64,000 nt of DNA from contig QFQS01000001.1 of the NCBI GenBank assembly GCA_003243455.1, forward strand, positions 1,550,001-1,614,000, read 5' to 3'. The position numbers and the translations under genes are program-made. The stretch is from Cereibacter sphaeroides. GTDB taxonomy: Bacteria > Pseudomonadota > Alphaproteobacteria > Rhodobacterales > Rhodobacteraceae. Under the pieces are notes generated by a model, which ran no database searches, was not told the DNA's origin, and saw only the letters and a list, made by a program, of their open reading frames with translations. This document shows positions 16,478-24,726 of this stretch, piece after piece (the first letter of the stretch is position 1; each line of letters begins with the position of its first letter).

Positions 16478-17764
16478 CTAGCGACGCGACGCCTCCAGCG
16501 TGTCCTCGAAGGTTCGCAGCCCTGTGCGCGGCGCCTGAACCAGCACGGCCATGTTCCCCGGCTTGTGCGTGTTCTTCAGCATCTTCACATGCGGCACCGG
16601 AACCTCGGCCCAGGGGAACACCTCGGACATGCAGGGGTCCAGCCTGCGCTCGCACATCAGCTTGTTCGCCGCCGCCGCCTGTTTCAGATGGGCAAAGTGG
16701 CTGCCCTGCAGGCGCTTCTGGTGCATCCACATGTAGCGGACGTCGAAAGTGCAGTTGAACCCGCTGGTCCCGGCGCAGATCACGACCATGCCGCCCTTCT
16801 TGCAGACCAGCGAGGATACCGGAAACGTCGCCTCGCCCGGATGTTCGAACACCATGTCGACGTTCACGCCCTTGCCGGTGATGTCCCAGATCGCCTTGCC
16901 GAAACGGCGGGCCTCTTTCAGCCAGTCGTTGTATTCCTGCGTGTTCACCTTGGGCAGCTGGCCCCAGCAATTGAACTCGCGCCGGTTGATGACGCCCTTC
17001 GCGCCAAGGCTCATGACGAAGTCGCGCTTGTCCTCTTCGCTGATGACGCCAATCGCATTGGCCCCGGCCGTGTTGATCAACTGGATCGCGTAGGAGCCAA
17101 GGCCCCCCGAAGCGCCCCAGACCAGCACGTTCTGCCCCGGCTTCAGGTCGTGCGGCTCGTGCCCGAACAGCATCCGATAGGCGGTGGCGAGCGTCAGGGT
17201 GTAGCAGGCGCTTTCCTCCCAGGTCAGGTGCCTGGGGCGCGGCATCAGCTGCTGCGCCTGCACCTTGGTGAACTGCGCGAAAGAGCCATCCGGGGTCTCA
17301 TAGCCCCAGATCCGCTGGCTGGTCGAGAACATCGGGTCGCCGCCGTTGCACTCTTCGTCATCGCCATCGTCCTGGTTGCAGTGGATGACGACCTCATCCC
17401 CCACCTTCCAGCGTTTCACCTTGTCGCCGACGGCCCAGACGATGCCCGCAGCGTCGGAACCCGCGATGTGATAGGCGGCCTTGTGGCTGTCGAAGGGGCT
17501 GATCGGCTGGCCAAGACCCGCCCAGACGCCGTTGTAATTGACGCCTGCCGCCATCACCAGAACCAGCACCTCGTGGCTGTCGATGGACCATGTATCCACG
17601 ACCTCGATCTTCATCGCAGTATCGGGCGCGCCATGACGCTCGCGCCGGATCGCCCAGGCATACATCTGGCGCGGCACATGACCTAGGGGCGGCATCTCGC
17701 CGATCTCGTAAAGGTCTTTCTTCGGCGCGTCGTAGACAACCGTCTGCTGCGTATCCAGGGCCAT
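16478..17764 (-). CDS. ccr: Crotonyl-CoA carboxylase/reductase
   Basis: 428 residues. Ccr carries out the NADPH-dependent reductive carboxylation of crotonyl-CoA to (2S)-ethylmalonyl-CoA, the key step of the ethylmalonyl-CoA pathway. It is a zinc-free MDR enzyme: the N-terminal region has GLGQPISPFDSHKAAYHIAG, the nucleotide-binding fold VLVWGASGGLGSYAIQL (about 216-232), and the Ccr-specific NCWGQLPKVNTQEYNDWLKE and SGFNCTFDVRYMWMHQKRLQ. The length fits the family. Start ATG 17764 follows AGAGGAAG. It is next to the acyltransferase gene and ecm. An inverted repeat with TTGC/GCAA arms lies upstream, and a terminator downstream. Confidence 0.97.
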   Translation of the reverse strand: MALDTQQTVVYDAPKKDLYEIGEMPPLGHVPRQMYAWAIRRERHGAPDTAMKIEVVDTWSIDSHEVLVLVMAAGVNYNGVWAGLGQPISPFDSHKAAYHIAGSDAAGIVWAVGDKVKRWKVGDEVVIHCNQDDGDDEECNGGDPMFSTSQRIWGYETPDGSFAQFTKVQAQQLMPRPRHLTWEESACYTLTLATAYRMLFGHEPHDLKPGQNVLVWGASGGLGSYAIQLINTAGANAIGVISEEDKRDFVMSLGAKGVINRREFNCWGQLPKVNTQEYNDWLKEARRFGKAIWDITGKGVNVDMVFEHPGEATFPVSSLVCKKGGMVVICAGTSGFNCTFDVRYMWMHQKRLQGSHFAHLKQAAAANKLMCERRLDPCMSEVFPWAEVPVPHVKMLKNTHKPGNMAVLVQAPRTGLRTFEDTLEASRR

Positions 17765-17824
17765 GGCACGTCTTCCTCTTATGCCGCGCTGCAGAATCAG
17801 CGCTGCTATCCGGCGAGCAATAAT

Positions 17825-17838
17825 ATTGCGTGCGCAAT
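17825..17838. promoter_or_regulatory. Inverted repeat in the ccr promoter region, candidate operator
   Basis: ATTGCG-TG-CGCAAT, 6-bp arms, 61 bases before the ccr start. On the minus strand it sits between a TTGTAA (-35-like) and TATTGC (-10-like) spaced by 17. Related TTGC/GCAA arms occur upstream of ecm. The cognate regulator is unknown. Confidence 0.45.
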
Positions 17839-17870
17839 TTTACAACATGAAATCTTATCTGATTGTAATT

Positions 17871-19262
17871 TTATGTCTCGGAGGATTTTTCATTGCCCAG
17901 CCGCTGCAGCACCGAAGCGGCGTAAAAACTGACCAATCCCGCCTTCTCTGGCGCGGGTGAAAACGCGCCGTCCTCTTCAATAACCATGTCTCGCAGCCGC
18001 AGAATGCGCAGGCCCGTCGCCAATGCCGCCGCGGCTCCACCCTCTGGCAGCAGCAGCACGGCACCGACCGCAACCAGCCGCTCCGTCAGTTCCTCAATCC
18101 GCGGCAGCAGCACCTCCGGCGTCGCTGGTCCTTCGGCAAAAGCTGCGGCCACGAGCGGCACAGGCAGCACCGGCACGCTGTGGCGAACGGCATCCATCAG
18201 CCGCTCTCCCAGCAGTTCGGTCTGCGCCTCGGGCGTCGCATAGGGCGTCTCGCCGATCAGCGCGCGCAATGAGATCGGCGCGCCAAAAGCCACGGCGGCC
18301 GAGCCAAAGCCCGGAAAGCGCCCGCGAAGTTTCCGCCAGATCGTTCGCGCGACAAAGCCCAGGATCGCAAAGGGCCGCGCCCGAAACCGTCGCACGCCGG
18401 TCCGGTGCGCCTCGACCAGCATCCGGTCCTCCAGCACGCGGTCATAGCCCAGCCCTACCGGAACGAAGACCACATCGCGCGGCCCGCCCGCGTCGAATCC
18501 CGACACGATATAGCCCAGCAACCCCAGCTTTGCCGGTCCGGTCCGCCCGTCCAGCGACAACCCGCCTTCCGGGAAAATCGCCTGCGTCGATCCCTCTGCC
18601 GTCGTGATCTGCACATACCGCGCCAGCACCCGGCGATATAGCGGCGTCAATGACTTGCGGCGAATGAAATAGGCCCCCGAGGCGCGGATCAGCGCACTCA
18701 GCGGCCAGACCTGCGCCCATTCCCCGACCGCATAGGAAATCGCCGACCGATCCGCGACCAGCCATGTCACCAGCACGTAATCCATGTTGCTGCGGTGGTT
18801 CATCACGTAAATGACCGTCGCCTGCCGGTCGATCTGCGAAATGGCGGCATCCACGGGGCCAAGCTGCACCCGATAAAACCACCCGCTCAGCCAGCGCGCC
18901 GCCCGCGTTGCAAAGCCGAAATAGACCGTCGCGGAAAAGCTTGGGACGATTTCACCCGCATAGGCCCGCGCCTTCTGGAAGGTGACGCTTTCCGGCACAC
19001 CGGCGACGCGGGCCTGCTCGACCACCGCCTCCATGACCTTCGGGTCATAGCTCAGCCGCGCGATCATATCCTGCCGTTCCATCAGCTTGAACGGGTCGAT
19101 CGGCCGGTCCAGCCGCGCATTCAACCGTGTCACCGCCCGCTCCATCCGACGGCGAAAGAACCAGCGGACCGAGGGGAACAGGAAATGCGAAAGGAAAGCG
19201 ACCGCCGCAAAGGCAAGGATCAGCAACAGCAGCCAAAGCGGGACGGGAACAGGCTCAAACAT
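17871..19262 (-). CDS. Glycerol-3-phosphate acyltransferase-like (PlsB-type) membrane protein
   Basis: 463 residues. N-terminal membrane helix (about 6-26), then an acyltransferase domain with block I NHRSNMDYVLV (H-x4-D), block II ASGAYFIRR, block III IFPEGGLSLDGR and block IV FVPVGLGYDRV. These are the PlsB/GPAT blocks and suggest acylation of glycerol-3-phosphate or a related lipid precursor at the inner membrane. It is shorter than enterobacterial PlsB. The start ATG at 19262 is preferred to an in-frame ATG-like start at 19301. It lies between ccr and ecm; whether it is co-regulated with them is inference from position. Confidence 0.85.
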   Translation of the reverse strand: MFEPVPVPLWLLLLILAFAAVAFLSHFLFPSVRWFFRRRMERAVTRLNARLDRPIDPFKLMERQDMIARLSYDPKVMEAVVEQARVAGVPESVTFQKARAYAGEIVPSFSATVYFGFATRAARWLSGWFYRVQLGPVDAAISQIDRQATVIYVMNHRSNMDYVLVTWLVADRSAISYAVGEWAQVWPLSALIRASGAYFIRRKSLTPLYRRVLARYVQITTAEGSTQAIFPEGGLSLDGRTGPAKLGLLGYIVSGFDAGGPRDVVFVPVGLGYDRVLEDRMLVEAHRTGVRRFRARPFAILGFVARTIWRKLRGRFPGFGSAAVAFGAPISLRALIGETPYATPEAQTELLGERLMDAVRHSVPVLPVPLVAAAFAEGPATPEVLLPRIEELTERLVAVGAVLLLPEGGAAAALATGLRILRLRDMVIEEDGAFSPAPEKAGLVSFYAASVLQRLGNEKSSET

Positions 19263-19346
19263 GGTGGCGGCGACTGTCGCATGCGAAGCGGGCAGGGCCA
19301 AGCACGCAGCCTCGCCGCAACGCAGCGAATTGACACTTTCGGTAAG

Positions 19347-19387
19347 TTGCGAGTATTGATTTACTCAAGCAATAAAATTGCGCGCAA
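19347..19387. promoter_or_regulatory. Two inverted repeats upstream of ecm, candidate operator region
   Basis: First element: TTGC-GAGTA (19347-19355), 6 bases, TACTC (19362-19366), AA, GCAA (19369-19372). Second: the perfect palindrome TTGCGCGCAA (19378-19387). They lie 17-57 bases before the ecm start in the divergent region between the acyltransferase gene and ecm, and share TTGC/GCAA arms with the ccr upstream repeat. Confidence 0.5.
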
Positions 19388-19403
19388 GATTCGGACTCGT
19401 CCA

Positions 19404-21359
19404 ATGTCAAAAGATCAGCCCTGGCTCTTTCGCACCTATGCGGGGCATTCGACCGCCGCCGCGTCAAACGCGCTCTATCGCAACAACCTGTCCAAAGGAC
19501 AGACCGGGCTTTCGGTGGCCTTCGACCTGCCGACGCAGACCGGCTACGACAGCGACCACGAACTCGCCCGTGGCGAGGTCGGCAAGGTCGGGGTGCCGAT
19601 CAGCCATCTGGGCGACATGCGCGCGCTGTTCCGGGACATCCCGCTGGAACAGATGAACACCTCGATGACGATCAACGCCACCGCCCCCTGGCTGCTGGCG
19701 CTCTACATCGCCGTAGCCGAGGAACAGGGCGCGGACATCACGAAACTCCAGGGCACCGTCCAGAACGACATCATCAAGGAATACCTGTCGCGCGGCACCT
19801 ATATCTGCCCGCCGAAACCCTCACTTCGTATGATCACCGACGTCGCGGCCTACACGCAGAAACACCTGCCGAAGTGGAACCCGATGAACGTCTGCTCTTA
19901 CCACCTGCAAGAGGCGGGTGCGACGCCGGAGCAGGAGTTGGCCTTTGCGCTCGCCACCGCCTGCGCGGTGCTGGATGATCTGAAAGGGAAAGTTTCGCCC
20001 GCTGATTTCCCCAATATGGTCGGTCGCATATCGTTTTTCGTCAACGCCGGCATCCGTTTCGTGACCGAGCTATGCAAGATGCGGGCCTTCGTGGACCTGT
20101 GGGACGAGATCCTGCTGGACCGCTACGGCGTCACTGATGCGAAGTATCGCCGCTTCCGCTACGGCGTTCAGGTCAACAGCCTTGGCCTGACCGAACCCCA
20201 GCCAGAAAACAACGTCTACCGCATTCTGCTTGAGATGCTGGCGGTCACGCTGTCGAAAAACGCTCGCGCCCGTGCCGTCCAGCTTCCCGCCTGGAACGAG
20301 GCGCTTGGCCTGCCCCGCCCCTGGGACCAGCAATGGTCGCTGCGGATGCAGCAGATCCTGGCCTATGAGACCGACCTTCTGGAATACGACGACCTGTTCG
20401 ACGGCAACCCCGCCATCGACCGCAAGGTGGCCGAACTAAAGGAAGGCGCCCGCGCAGAACTGGCACAGATCGACGCAATGGGCGGAGCGGTGGCGGCCAT
20501 CGAATACATGAAGGGCCGCCTTGTCGACTCCAACGCTCAGCGCATCTCTCGAATCGAGACGGGTGAAACCACGGTCGTCGGTGTCAACCGCTGGACCGAG
20601 GCTGCGCCCTCGCCGCTCACGACCGGTGACGGCGCCATCATGGCCGCCGATCCAAAGGCCGAAGCCGACCAGATCGCGCGTCTTGCCGAATGGCGCGCCA
20701 CGCGCGACCCGGCCGCCGTTGCCCGCGCCCTTGCTGCCCTGCGCGATGCCGCCGCTTCGGGCGCCAATATCATGCCCGCCTCGATCGAAGCCGCCCGCGC
20801 GGGTGTGACCACAGGCGAATGGGGCGGCGTCCTGCGCACTGCCTTCGGCCAGTACCGCGCTCCAACCGGTGTGTCCCGCGCGCCTTCGAACCGGACCGAG
20901 GGGCTGGAGCCGATCCGCGAAGCGGTCGATGCCGTCTCAGCCCGCCTTGGCCGCCGCCTTTCCTTCCTTGTCGGCAAACCCGGTCTCGACGGCCATTCCA
21001 ACGGCGCCGAGCAGATCGCCGCCCGGGCCCGCGATTGCGGGATGGAGATTCATTACGAAGGCATCCGCCTGACCCCGGCCGAGATCGTCTCTGCCGCCGC
21101 CGACCAGCAGGCGCATGTGATCGGCCTGTCGATCCTGTCGGGCAGCCACCTGCCGCTGATCGCCGAAGTTATGGACCGGATGCGCACCGCCAGACTGGAC
21201 GTTCCGCTGATCGTCGGCGGCATCATCCCCGAGGAAGACGCAGCAGCCCTCCGCGCGTCGGGCGTTGCTGCGGTCTACACGCCCAAGGATTTCGAGCTGA
21301 ACCGGATCATGATGGATATCGTGGGTCTGGTGGATGCCCGCGCCATCGCCGCCGAGTAG
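19404..21359 (+). CDS. ecm: Ethylmalonyl-CoA mutase
   Basis: 651 residues, adenosylcobalamin-dependent. Ecm converts (2R)-ethylmalonyl-CoA to (2S)-methylsuccinyl-CoA in the ethylmalonyl-CoA pathway. The N-terminal TIM-barrel domain carries GLSVAFDLPTQTGYDSDHEL and QGTVQNDIIKEYLSRGTYI, and the C-terminal B12 domain has D529-G-H531-S-N-G534, with His531 the expected axial ligand, then GLSILSGSH. It is about 60 residues shorter than the methylmalonyl-CoA mutase of this window (no long N-terminal arm), and its neighbour ccr confirms the subtype. The ATG at 19404 is the start; a very long open frame before it overlaps the divergent gene. Confidence 0.95.
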   Translation: MSKDQPWLFRTYAGHSTAAASNALYRNNLSKGQTGLSVAFDLPTQTGYDSDHELARGEVGKVGVPISHLGDMRALFRDIPLEQMNTSMTINATAPWLLALYIAVAEEQGADITKLQGTVQNDIIKEYLSRGTYICPPKPSLRMITDVAAYTQKHLPKWNPMNVCSYHLQEAGATPEQELAFALATACAVLDDLKGKVSPADFPNMVGRISFFVNAGIRFVTELCKMRAFVDLWDEILLDRYGVTDAKYRRFRYGVQVNSLGLTEPQPENNVYRILLEMLAVTLSKNARARAVQLPAWNEALGLPRPWDQQWSLRMQQILAYETDLLEYDDLFDGNPAIDRKVAELKEGARAELAQIDAMGGAVAAIEYMKGRLVDSNAQRISRIETGETTVVGVNRWTEAAPSPLTTGDGAIMAADPKAEADQIARLAEWRATRDPAAVARALAALRDAAASGANIMPASIEAARAGVTTGEWGGVLRTAFGQYRAPTGVSRAPSNRTEGLEPIREAVDAVSARLGRRLSFLVGKPGLDGHSNGAEQIAARARDCGMEIHYEGIRLTPAEIVSAAADQQAHVIGLSILSGSHLPLIAEVMDRMRTARLDVPLIVGGIIPEEDAAALRASGVAAVYTPKDFELNRIMMDIVGLVDARAIAAE

Positions 21360-21437
21360 CACCGGCGGCATTTGCTTTCCTCTGTCATGATCGCGCGCTA
21401 GGCTCGCTCCGAACGCATGCGCGCCACGGAGGAAGCA

Positions 21438-21869
21438 ATGAAAACCCGCTATCTGCACACCATGATCCGCGTGAAGGATCTGGATAAATCCATCGCCTTC
21501 TGGAAGCTGCTGGGACTGGAGGAGACGCGCCGGATCGACAATGACAAGGGCCGCTTCACCCTTGTGTTCCTGTCCCCTCCCGGCCAGCCGGATTGCCCGG
21601 TGGAACTGACCCACAACTGGGACGGCGACGACGGCCTGCCGTCGGACAGCCGCCACTTCGGCCACCTCGCCTATGATGTCGAGAATATCTACGACATGTG
21701 CGCCCATCTGCAGGCCAATGGCGTGGTCATCAACCGCCCGCCGCGTGACGGTCGCATGGCCTTTGTGCGCTCTCCCGACAACCAGTCGGTCGAACTGCTG
21801 CAATGGGGCGATGAATCGCTTCCCCCCGCCGAGCCTTGGCTCAGCATGCCGAACACCGGCCACTGGTGA
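21438..21869 (+). CDS. Glyoxalase I-like VOC protein
   Basis: 143 residues with one VOC domain pair: YLHTMIRVKDLDKSIAFW provides the first histidine, GHLAYDVENIYDMCAHL a second, and SPDNQSVELLQW the glutamate. It most resembles lactoylglutathione lyase (methylglyoxal detoxification). Because it follows ecm, an ethylmalonyl/methylmalonyl-CoA epimerase was considered, but the opening motif is of glyoxalase type. Start ATG 21438 follows GGAGGAAGC, a strong ribosome site. The next gene starts 6 bases after its stop. Confidence 0.8.
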   Translation: MKTRYLHTMIRVKDLDKSIAFWKLLGLEETRRIDNDKGRFTLVFLSPPGQPDCPVELTHNWDGDDGLPSDSRHFGHLAYDVENIYDMCAHLQANGVVINRPPRDGRMAFVRSPDNQSVELLQWGDESLPPAEPWLSMPNTGHW

Positions 21870-21875
21870 TCCGCG

Positions 21876-22133
21876 ATGGGAATTGACGGACTTATCGCCC
21901 TTCTCGTCATCGGCGCCATCGCAGGCTGGCTGGCAGGAAAGCTGGTCACCGGTTATGGCTTCGGCCTGATCGGCAACATCGCCATCGGCATCGTCGGCGC
22001 ACTGATCGCGAGCCTGATCCTGCCCGTCATCGGCTTCACGCTCGGCGGTGGCACGGGTGCGGCGGTGGTGCATTCCACCATTGGCGCCGTGGTGCTGCTG
22101 GTGCTGATCCGGCTGGTGCGGAAGGGGACGTGA
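21876..22133 (+). CDS. GlsB/YeaQ/YmgE family stress-response membrane protein
   Basis: 85 residues, three hydrophobic helices with glycine-rich motifs: LLVIGAIAGWLAGKLVTGYG, GLIGNIAIGIVGALIASLIL and AVVLLVLIRLV. This is the transglycosylase-associated (Transgly_assoc) family of small inner-membrane proteins linked to general and envelope stress; molecular function is unknown. The ATG is 6 bases after the glyoxalase gene, suggesting co-transcription. It ends 4 bases before the convergent MarR-type gene. Confidence 0.88.
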   Translation: MGIDGLIALLVIGAIAGWLAGKLVTGYGFGLIGNIAIGIVGALIASLILPVIGFTLGGGTGAAVVHSTIGAVVLLVLIRLVRKGT

Positions 22134-22137
22134 CCGC

Positions 22138-22647
22138 TTAGTAGATGTAGCGGATCTGCTCAGTCCAGAACCGCTCCATCCGCTTCAGCGCATCATTGGC
22201 GTTCAGCATCGCCTCGGCCCCGACCAGCCCCCGGCGATCCAGCGCTTCGGCCTGTCGTGCGAACAACTCGCTCAGAACGATGCGCACCCGACGGCCCTTT
22301 TCGGTCAGCCGCACCCGCACCGACCGGCGGTCGATCTCTGAGCGCTGGTGGTGCATATAGCCAAGCTCGACCAGCTTCTTCAGGTTATAGCTGACGTTCG
22401 ACCCCTGATAGTAACCGCGGGATTTCAGCTCGCCCGCCGTTACCTCATGTTCCCCAATGTTGAACAGTAGCAACGCCTGCACCGAGTTGATTTCCAGCAC
22501 GCCCAGCCGTTCGAACTCATCCTTGATGACATCCAGCAGTAGCCGGTGCAGCCGCTCGACCATCGAGAGGTTTTCCAGATAGGCCGAAAGCAGCGCCTTC
22601 TGCGCGCCGTCAAGAACCGGGGCCGGATTGCCTGTCTGAATGCTCAT
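22138..22647 (-). CDS. MarR family winged-helix transcriptional regulator (LdtR-like)
   Basis: 169 residues. The winged helix spans about 50-120: LEINSVQALLLFNIGEHEVT, ELKSRGYYQGSNVSYNLKKL (recognition helix) and HHQRSEIDRRSVRVRLTEKG (wing). Helices at both ends form the dimer. The conserved GYYQGSNVSYNLKKL is typical of the alphaproteobacterial LdtR group, which in Liberibacter and relatives controls an L,D-transpeptidase and stress genes; here the target is unknown. Start ATG 22647 behind GGAGACAGGG. Upstream extension to 22692 has no support. Confidence 0.85.
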   Translation of the reverse strand: MSIQTGNPAPVLDGAQKALLSAYLENLSMVERLHRLLLDVIKDEFERLGVLEINSVQALLLFNIGEHEVTAGELKSRGYYQGSNVSYNLKKLVELGYMHHQRSEIDRRSVRVRLTEKGRRVRIVLSELFARQAEALDRRGLVGAEAMLNANDALKRMERFWTEQIRYIY

Positions 22648-22728
22648 CCCTGTCTCCGTCGTCACCGTGGTGAGGGCGCAGATTTGGGGCAAAGAACAAA
22701 CATTCGGTAAACTCGAACCGCAAATGCC

Positions 22729-23004
22729 TCAAATGCGATGCAAATCGCGGTTGCGGGCAAAAGCGGCAATCTCGGCGATCAGGGGCGCATAGGCATCGGG
22801 CGGATCGCCCTGCCCCAGCATCCACTGCAAAAGGTCCTGGTCATTCTCGGACAAAAGCAGGTCATAGCTCGCCAATGCCTCAGGCCCCAGCCCGTCCAAC
22901 CGCGCATCGGCAAAGGGGCCAAGGATAAGGTCCATCTCCTTCATGCCGCGCCGCCAGGACCGCATCCGCATCCGTTTCAGCGCGGCATCCCCGCTCTCGA
23001 CCAT
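22729..23004 (-). CDS. sdhE: Succinate dehydrogenase assembly factor 2 (SdhE)
   Basis: 91 residues. SdhE/Sdh5 promotes covalent flavinylation of SdhA. The diagnostic region KRMRMRSWRRGMKEMDLILG contains the RGxxE (RGMKE) motif that contacts the flavoprotein, followed by ASYDLLLSENDQDLLQWMLG. Length is normal. I start it at the ATG 23004 (GGCAGGG upstream); a much longer in-frame extension overlaps the divergent aminotransferase gene and is not real. It is transcribed divergently from aatA and not next to sdh genes here. Confidence 0.9.
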   Translation of the reverse strand: MVESGDAALKRMRMRSWRRGMKEMDLILGPFADARLDGLGPEALASYDLLLSENDQDLLQWMLGQGDPPDAYAPLIAEIAAFARNRDLHRI

Positions 23005-23089
23005 GACCCTGCCCGTTTCACCTTGAACCCCGAGGGCCTGCATCCTAAGAGGGCTCGCCCGCAAGTTCAAACATACCGGAGTCCGACCC

Positions 23090-24292
23090 ATGGCCTTCCT
23101 GTCCGATACCCTCGCCCGCGTGAAACCCTCGGCCACCATCGCAGTGACCAACAAGGCGCGCGAACTGGCGGCGGCGGGGCGCGACGTGATCGGCCTTGGC
23201 GCAGGCGAGCCGGACTTCGATACGCCGCAGAACATCAAGGACGCGGCAAAGCGCGCGATTGATCAGGGCAAGACGAAATACACCGCCGTAGATGGTATCC
23301 CCGAGTTGAAAGCCGCGATCTGCGAAAAGTTCAAGCGTGAGAACGGCCTGACCTACACGCCCGCGCAGGTGACGGTCGGCACCGGCGGCAAGCAGACCCT
23401 CTACAACGCGCTGATGGCGACGCTGAACCCCGGTGATGAGGTCATCATCCCGGCGCCCTACTGGGTCAGCTATCCCGACATGGTGCTGCTGGCCGGCGGC
23501 ACCCCGGTGCCGGTCGTGGCGGGGATCGAGACCGAATTCAAACTGACGCCCGCGCAGCTTGAGGCGGCGATCACGCCGAAAACCAAATGGTTCATCTTCA
23601 ACTCGCCGTCGAACCCGACCGGTGCAGGCTATACCCGCGCCGAGTTGAAGGGGCTGTGCGATGTGCTGATGCGCCATCCGCATGTCTGGATCATGTCCGA
23701 CGATATGTATGAGCATCTCGTATTCGACGATTTCGAATTCACCAGCCCGGCACAGTTGGAACCCGGCCTTTATGACCGCACGCTGACCTGCAACGGCGTG
23801 TCGAAATCCTATGCGATGACCGGCTGGCGAATCGGATATGCCGCCGGCCCCGTGGCGCTGATCAAGGCCATGGGCACGATCCAGTCGCAGTCGACGTCCA
23901 ACCCTTGCTCGGTCGCGCAATATGCAGCACTCGAAGCGCTGACCGGCACGCAGGATTTCCTCGCCCCGAACCGCGCCATATTCCAGCGCCGCCGCGATCT
24001 GGTGGTGGAGATGCTGAACAAGGCCAAGGGCATCAAATGCCCGAAACCCGAAGGCGCCTTTTACGTATACCCCGACATCTCCGGCTGCATCGGCAAGACC
24101 AGCGTGGGTGGCGTGAAGATCACCGATGACGAGGTTTTCGCGACCGCGCTTCTGGAAGAGGCCGGCGTGGCCGTGGTTTTCGGTTCCGCCTTCGGGGTAT
24201 CGCCGAACTTCCGCGTCAGCTACGCTACCTCGGACGAAAAGCTGCGCGAGGCCTGCACGCGGATCCAGAAGTTCTGCGAAGGTCTCCACTAA
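23090..24292 (+). CDS. aatA: Aspartate aminotransferase, class I/Ib
   Basis: 400 residues, PLP fold type I. Opening MAFLSDTLARVKPSATIAVT is typical of the alphaproteobacterial AatA. Visible are FNSPSNPTGAGYT (cofactor Asn), SDDMYEHLVF (Asp/Tyr) and NGVSKSYAMTGWRIGY with the Schiff-base lysine (about 239). It interconverts aspartate/2-oxoglutarate and oxaloacetate/glutamate, possibly also using prephenate like related Ib enzymes. Single gene with its own start at 23090; the region before it is shared with divergent sdhE. Confidence 0.93.
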   Translation: MAFLSDTLARVKPSATIAVTNKARELAAAGRDVIGLGAGEPDFDTPQNIKDAAKRAIDQGKTKYTAVDGIPELKAAICEKFKRENGLTYTPAQVTVGTGGKQTLYNALMATLNPGDEVIIPAPYWVSYPDMVLLAGGTPVPVVAGIETEFKLTPAQLEAAITPKTKWFIFNSPSNPTGAGYTRAELKGLCDVLMRHPHVWIMSDDMYEHLVFDDFEFTSPAQLEPGLYDRTLTCNGVSKSYAMTGWRIGYAAGPVALIKAMGTIQSQSTSNPCSVAQYAALEALTGTQDFLAPNRAIFQRRRDLVVEMLNKAKGIKCPKPEGAFYVYPDISGCIGKTSVGGVKITDDEVFATALLEEAGVAVVFGSAFGVSPNFRVSYATSDEKLREACTRIQKFCEGLH

Positions 24293-24315
24293 CAGCGGCG
24301 CAAAACGGGGGCGCG

Positions 24316-24726
24316 ATGGCGGGCGATCTGCCGGAATACTACTTCCGCATCCGTGAGAACGGAGCGACGGTCTTTCGCGTCGATACCGAAAACCGCCAGC
24401 GCCGCATCGACATGGAACCTATCGCCACGGTCAACGTGAAGAACGGCGATGTGAAGCCGCAGGGCGACCGCAAGCTGTCGGGGCCCGACAAAGCCGCGAT
24501 TTCGGAATGGCTGACCGCACGGCAGACGCTGCTGGCTGCGCGCGACATCGACGACATCCACCGCGCCGTCGATCACATGAACCTTACGACCCACTGGGCA
24601 CAGACCCGTGCGACGGACGAGCAACTGGAAGAGGTCACCGACGCTCTGCTATTGGCAATGCACGACCTTCGATCAGTCCTTGTGCGCAGAAAGTCCGAGC
24701 GGCTTCAGAAAGACGCGACCGACTGA
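24316..24726 (+). CDS. Conserved hypothetical protein
   Basis: 136 residues, no signal peptide or membrane segment. N-terminal beta-rich part (PEYYFRIRENGATVFRVDTE), then ATVNVKNGDVKPQGDRKLS, then helices (ISEWLTARQTLLAARDIDDI; DEQLEEVTDALLLAMHDL). I know no function. It follows aatA by 23 bases on the same strand, so may share its transcript. Its last 22 bases overlap the 3' end of the convergent MATE gene. Confidence 0.7.
   Translation: MAGDLPEYYFRIRENGATVFRVDTENRQRRIDMEPIATVNVKNGDVKPQGDRKLSGPDKAAISEWLTARQTLLAARDIDDIHRAVDHMNLTTHWAQTRATDEQLEEVTDALLLAMHDLRSVLVRRKSERLQKDATD

Noticed and set aside
18795..19403. N-terminal extension of ecm in frame
   Set aside because: It lies antisense to the acyltransferase gene; Ecm homology starts at the ATG 19404.
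21438..21869. VOC protein next to ecm as ethylmalonyl/methylmalonyl-CoA epimerase
   Set aside because: The opening and ligand pattern are of glyoxalase I type; the epimerase signature was not seen.
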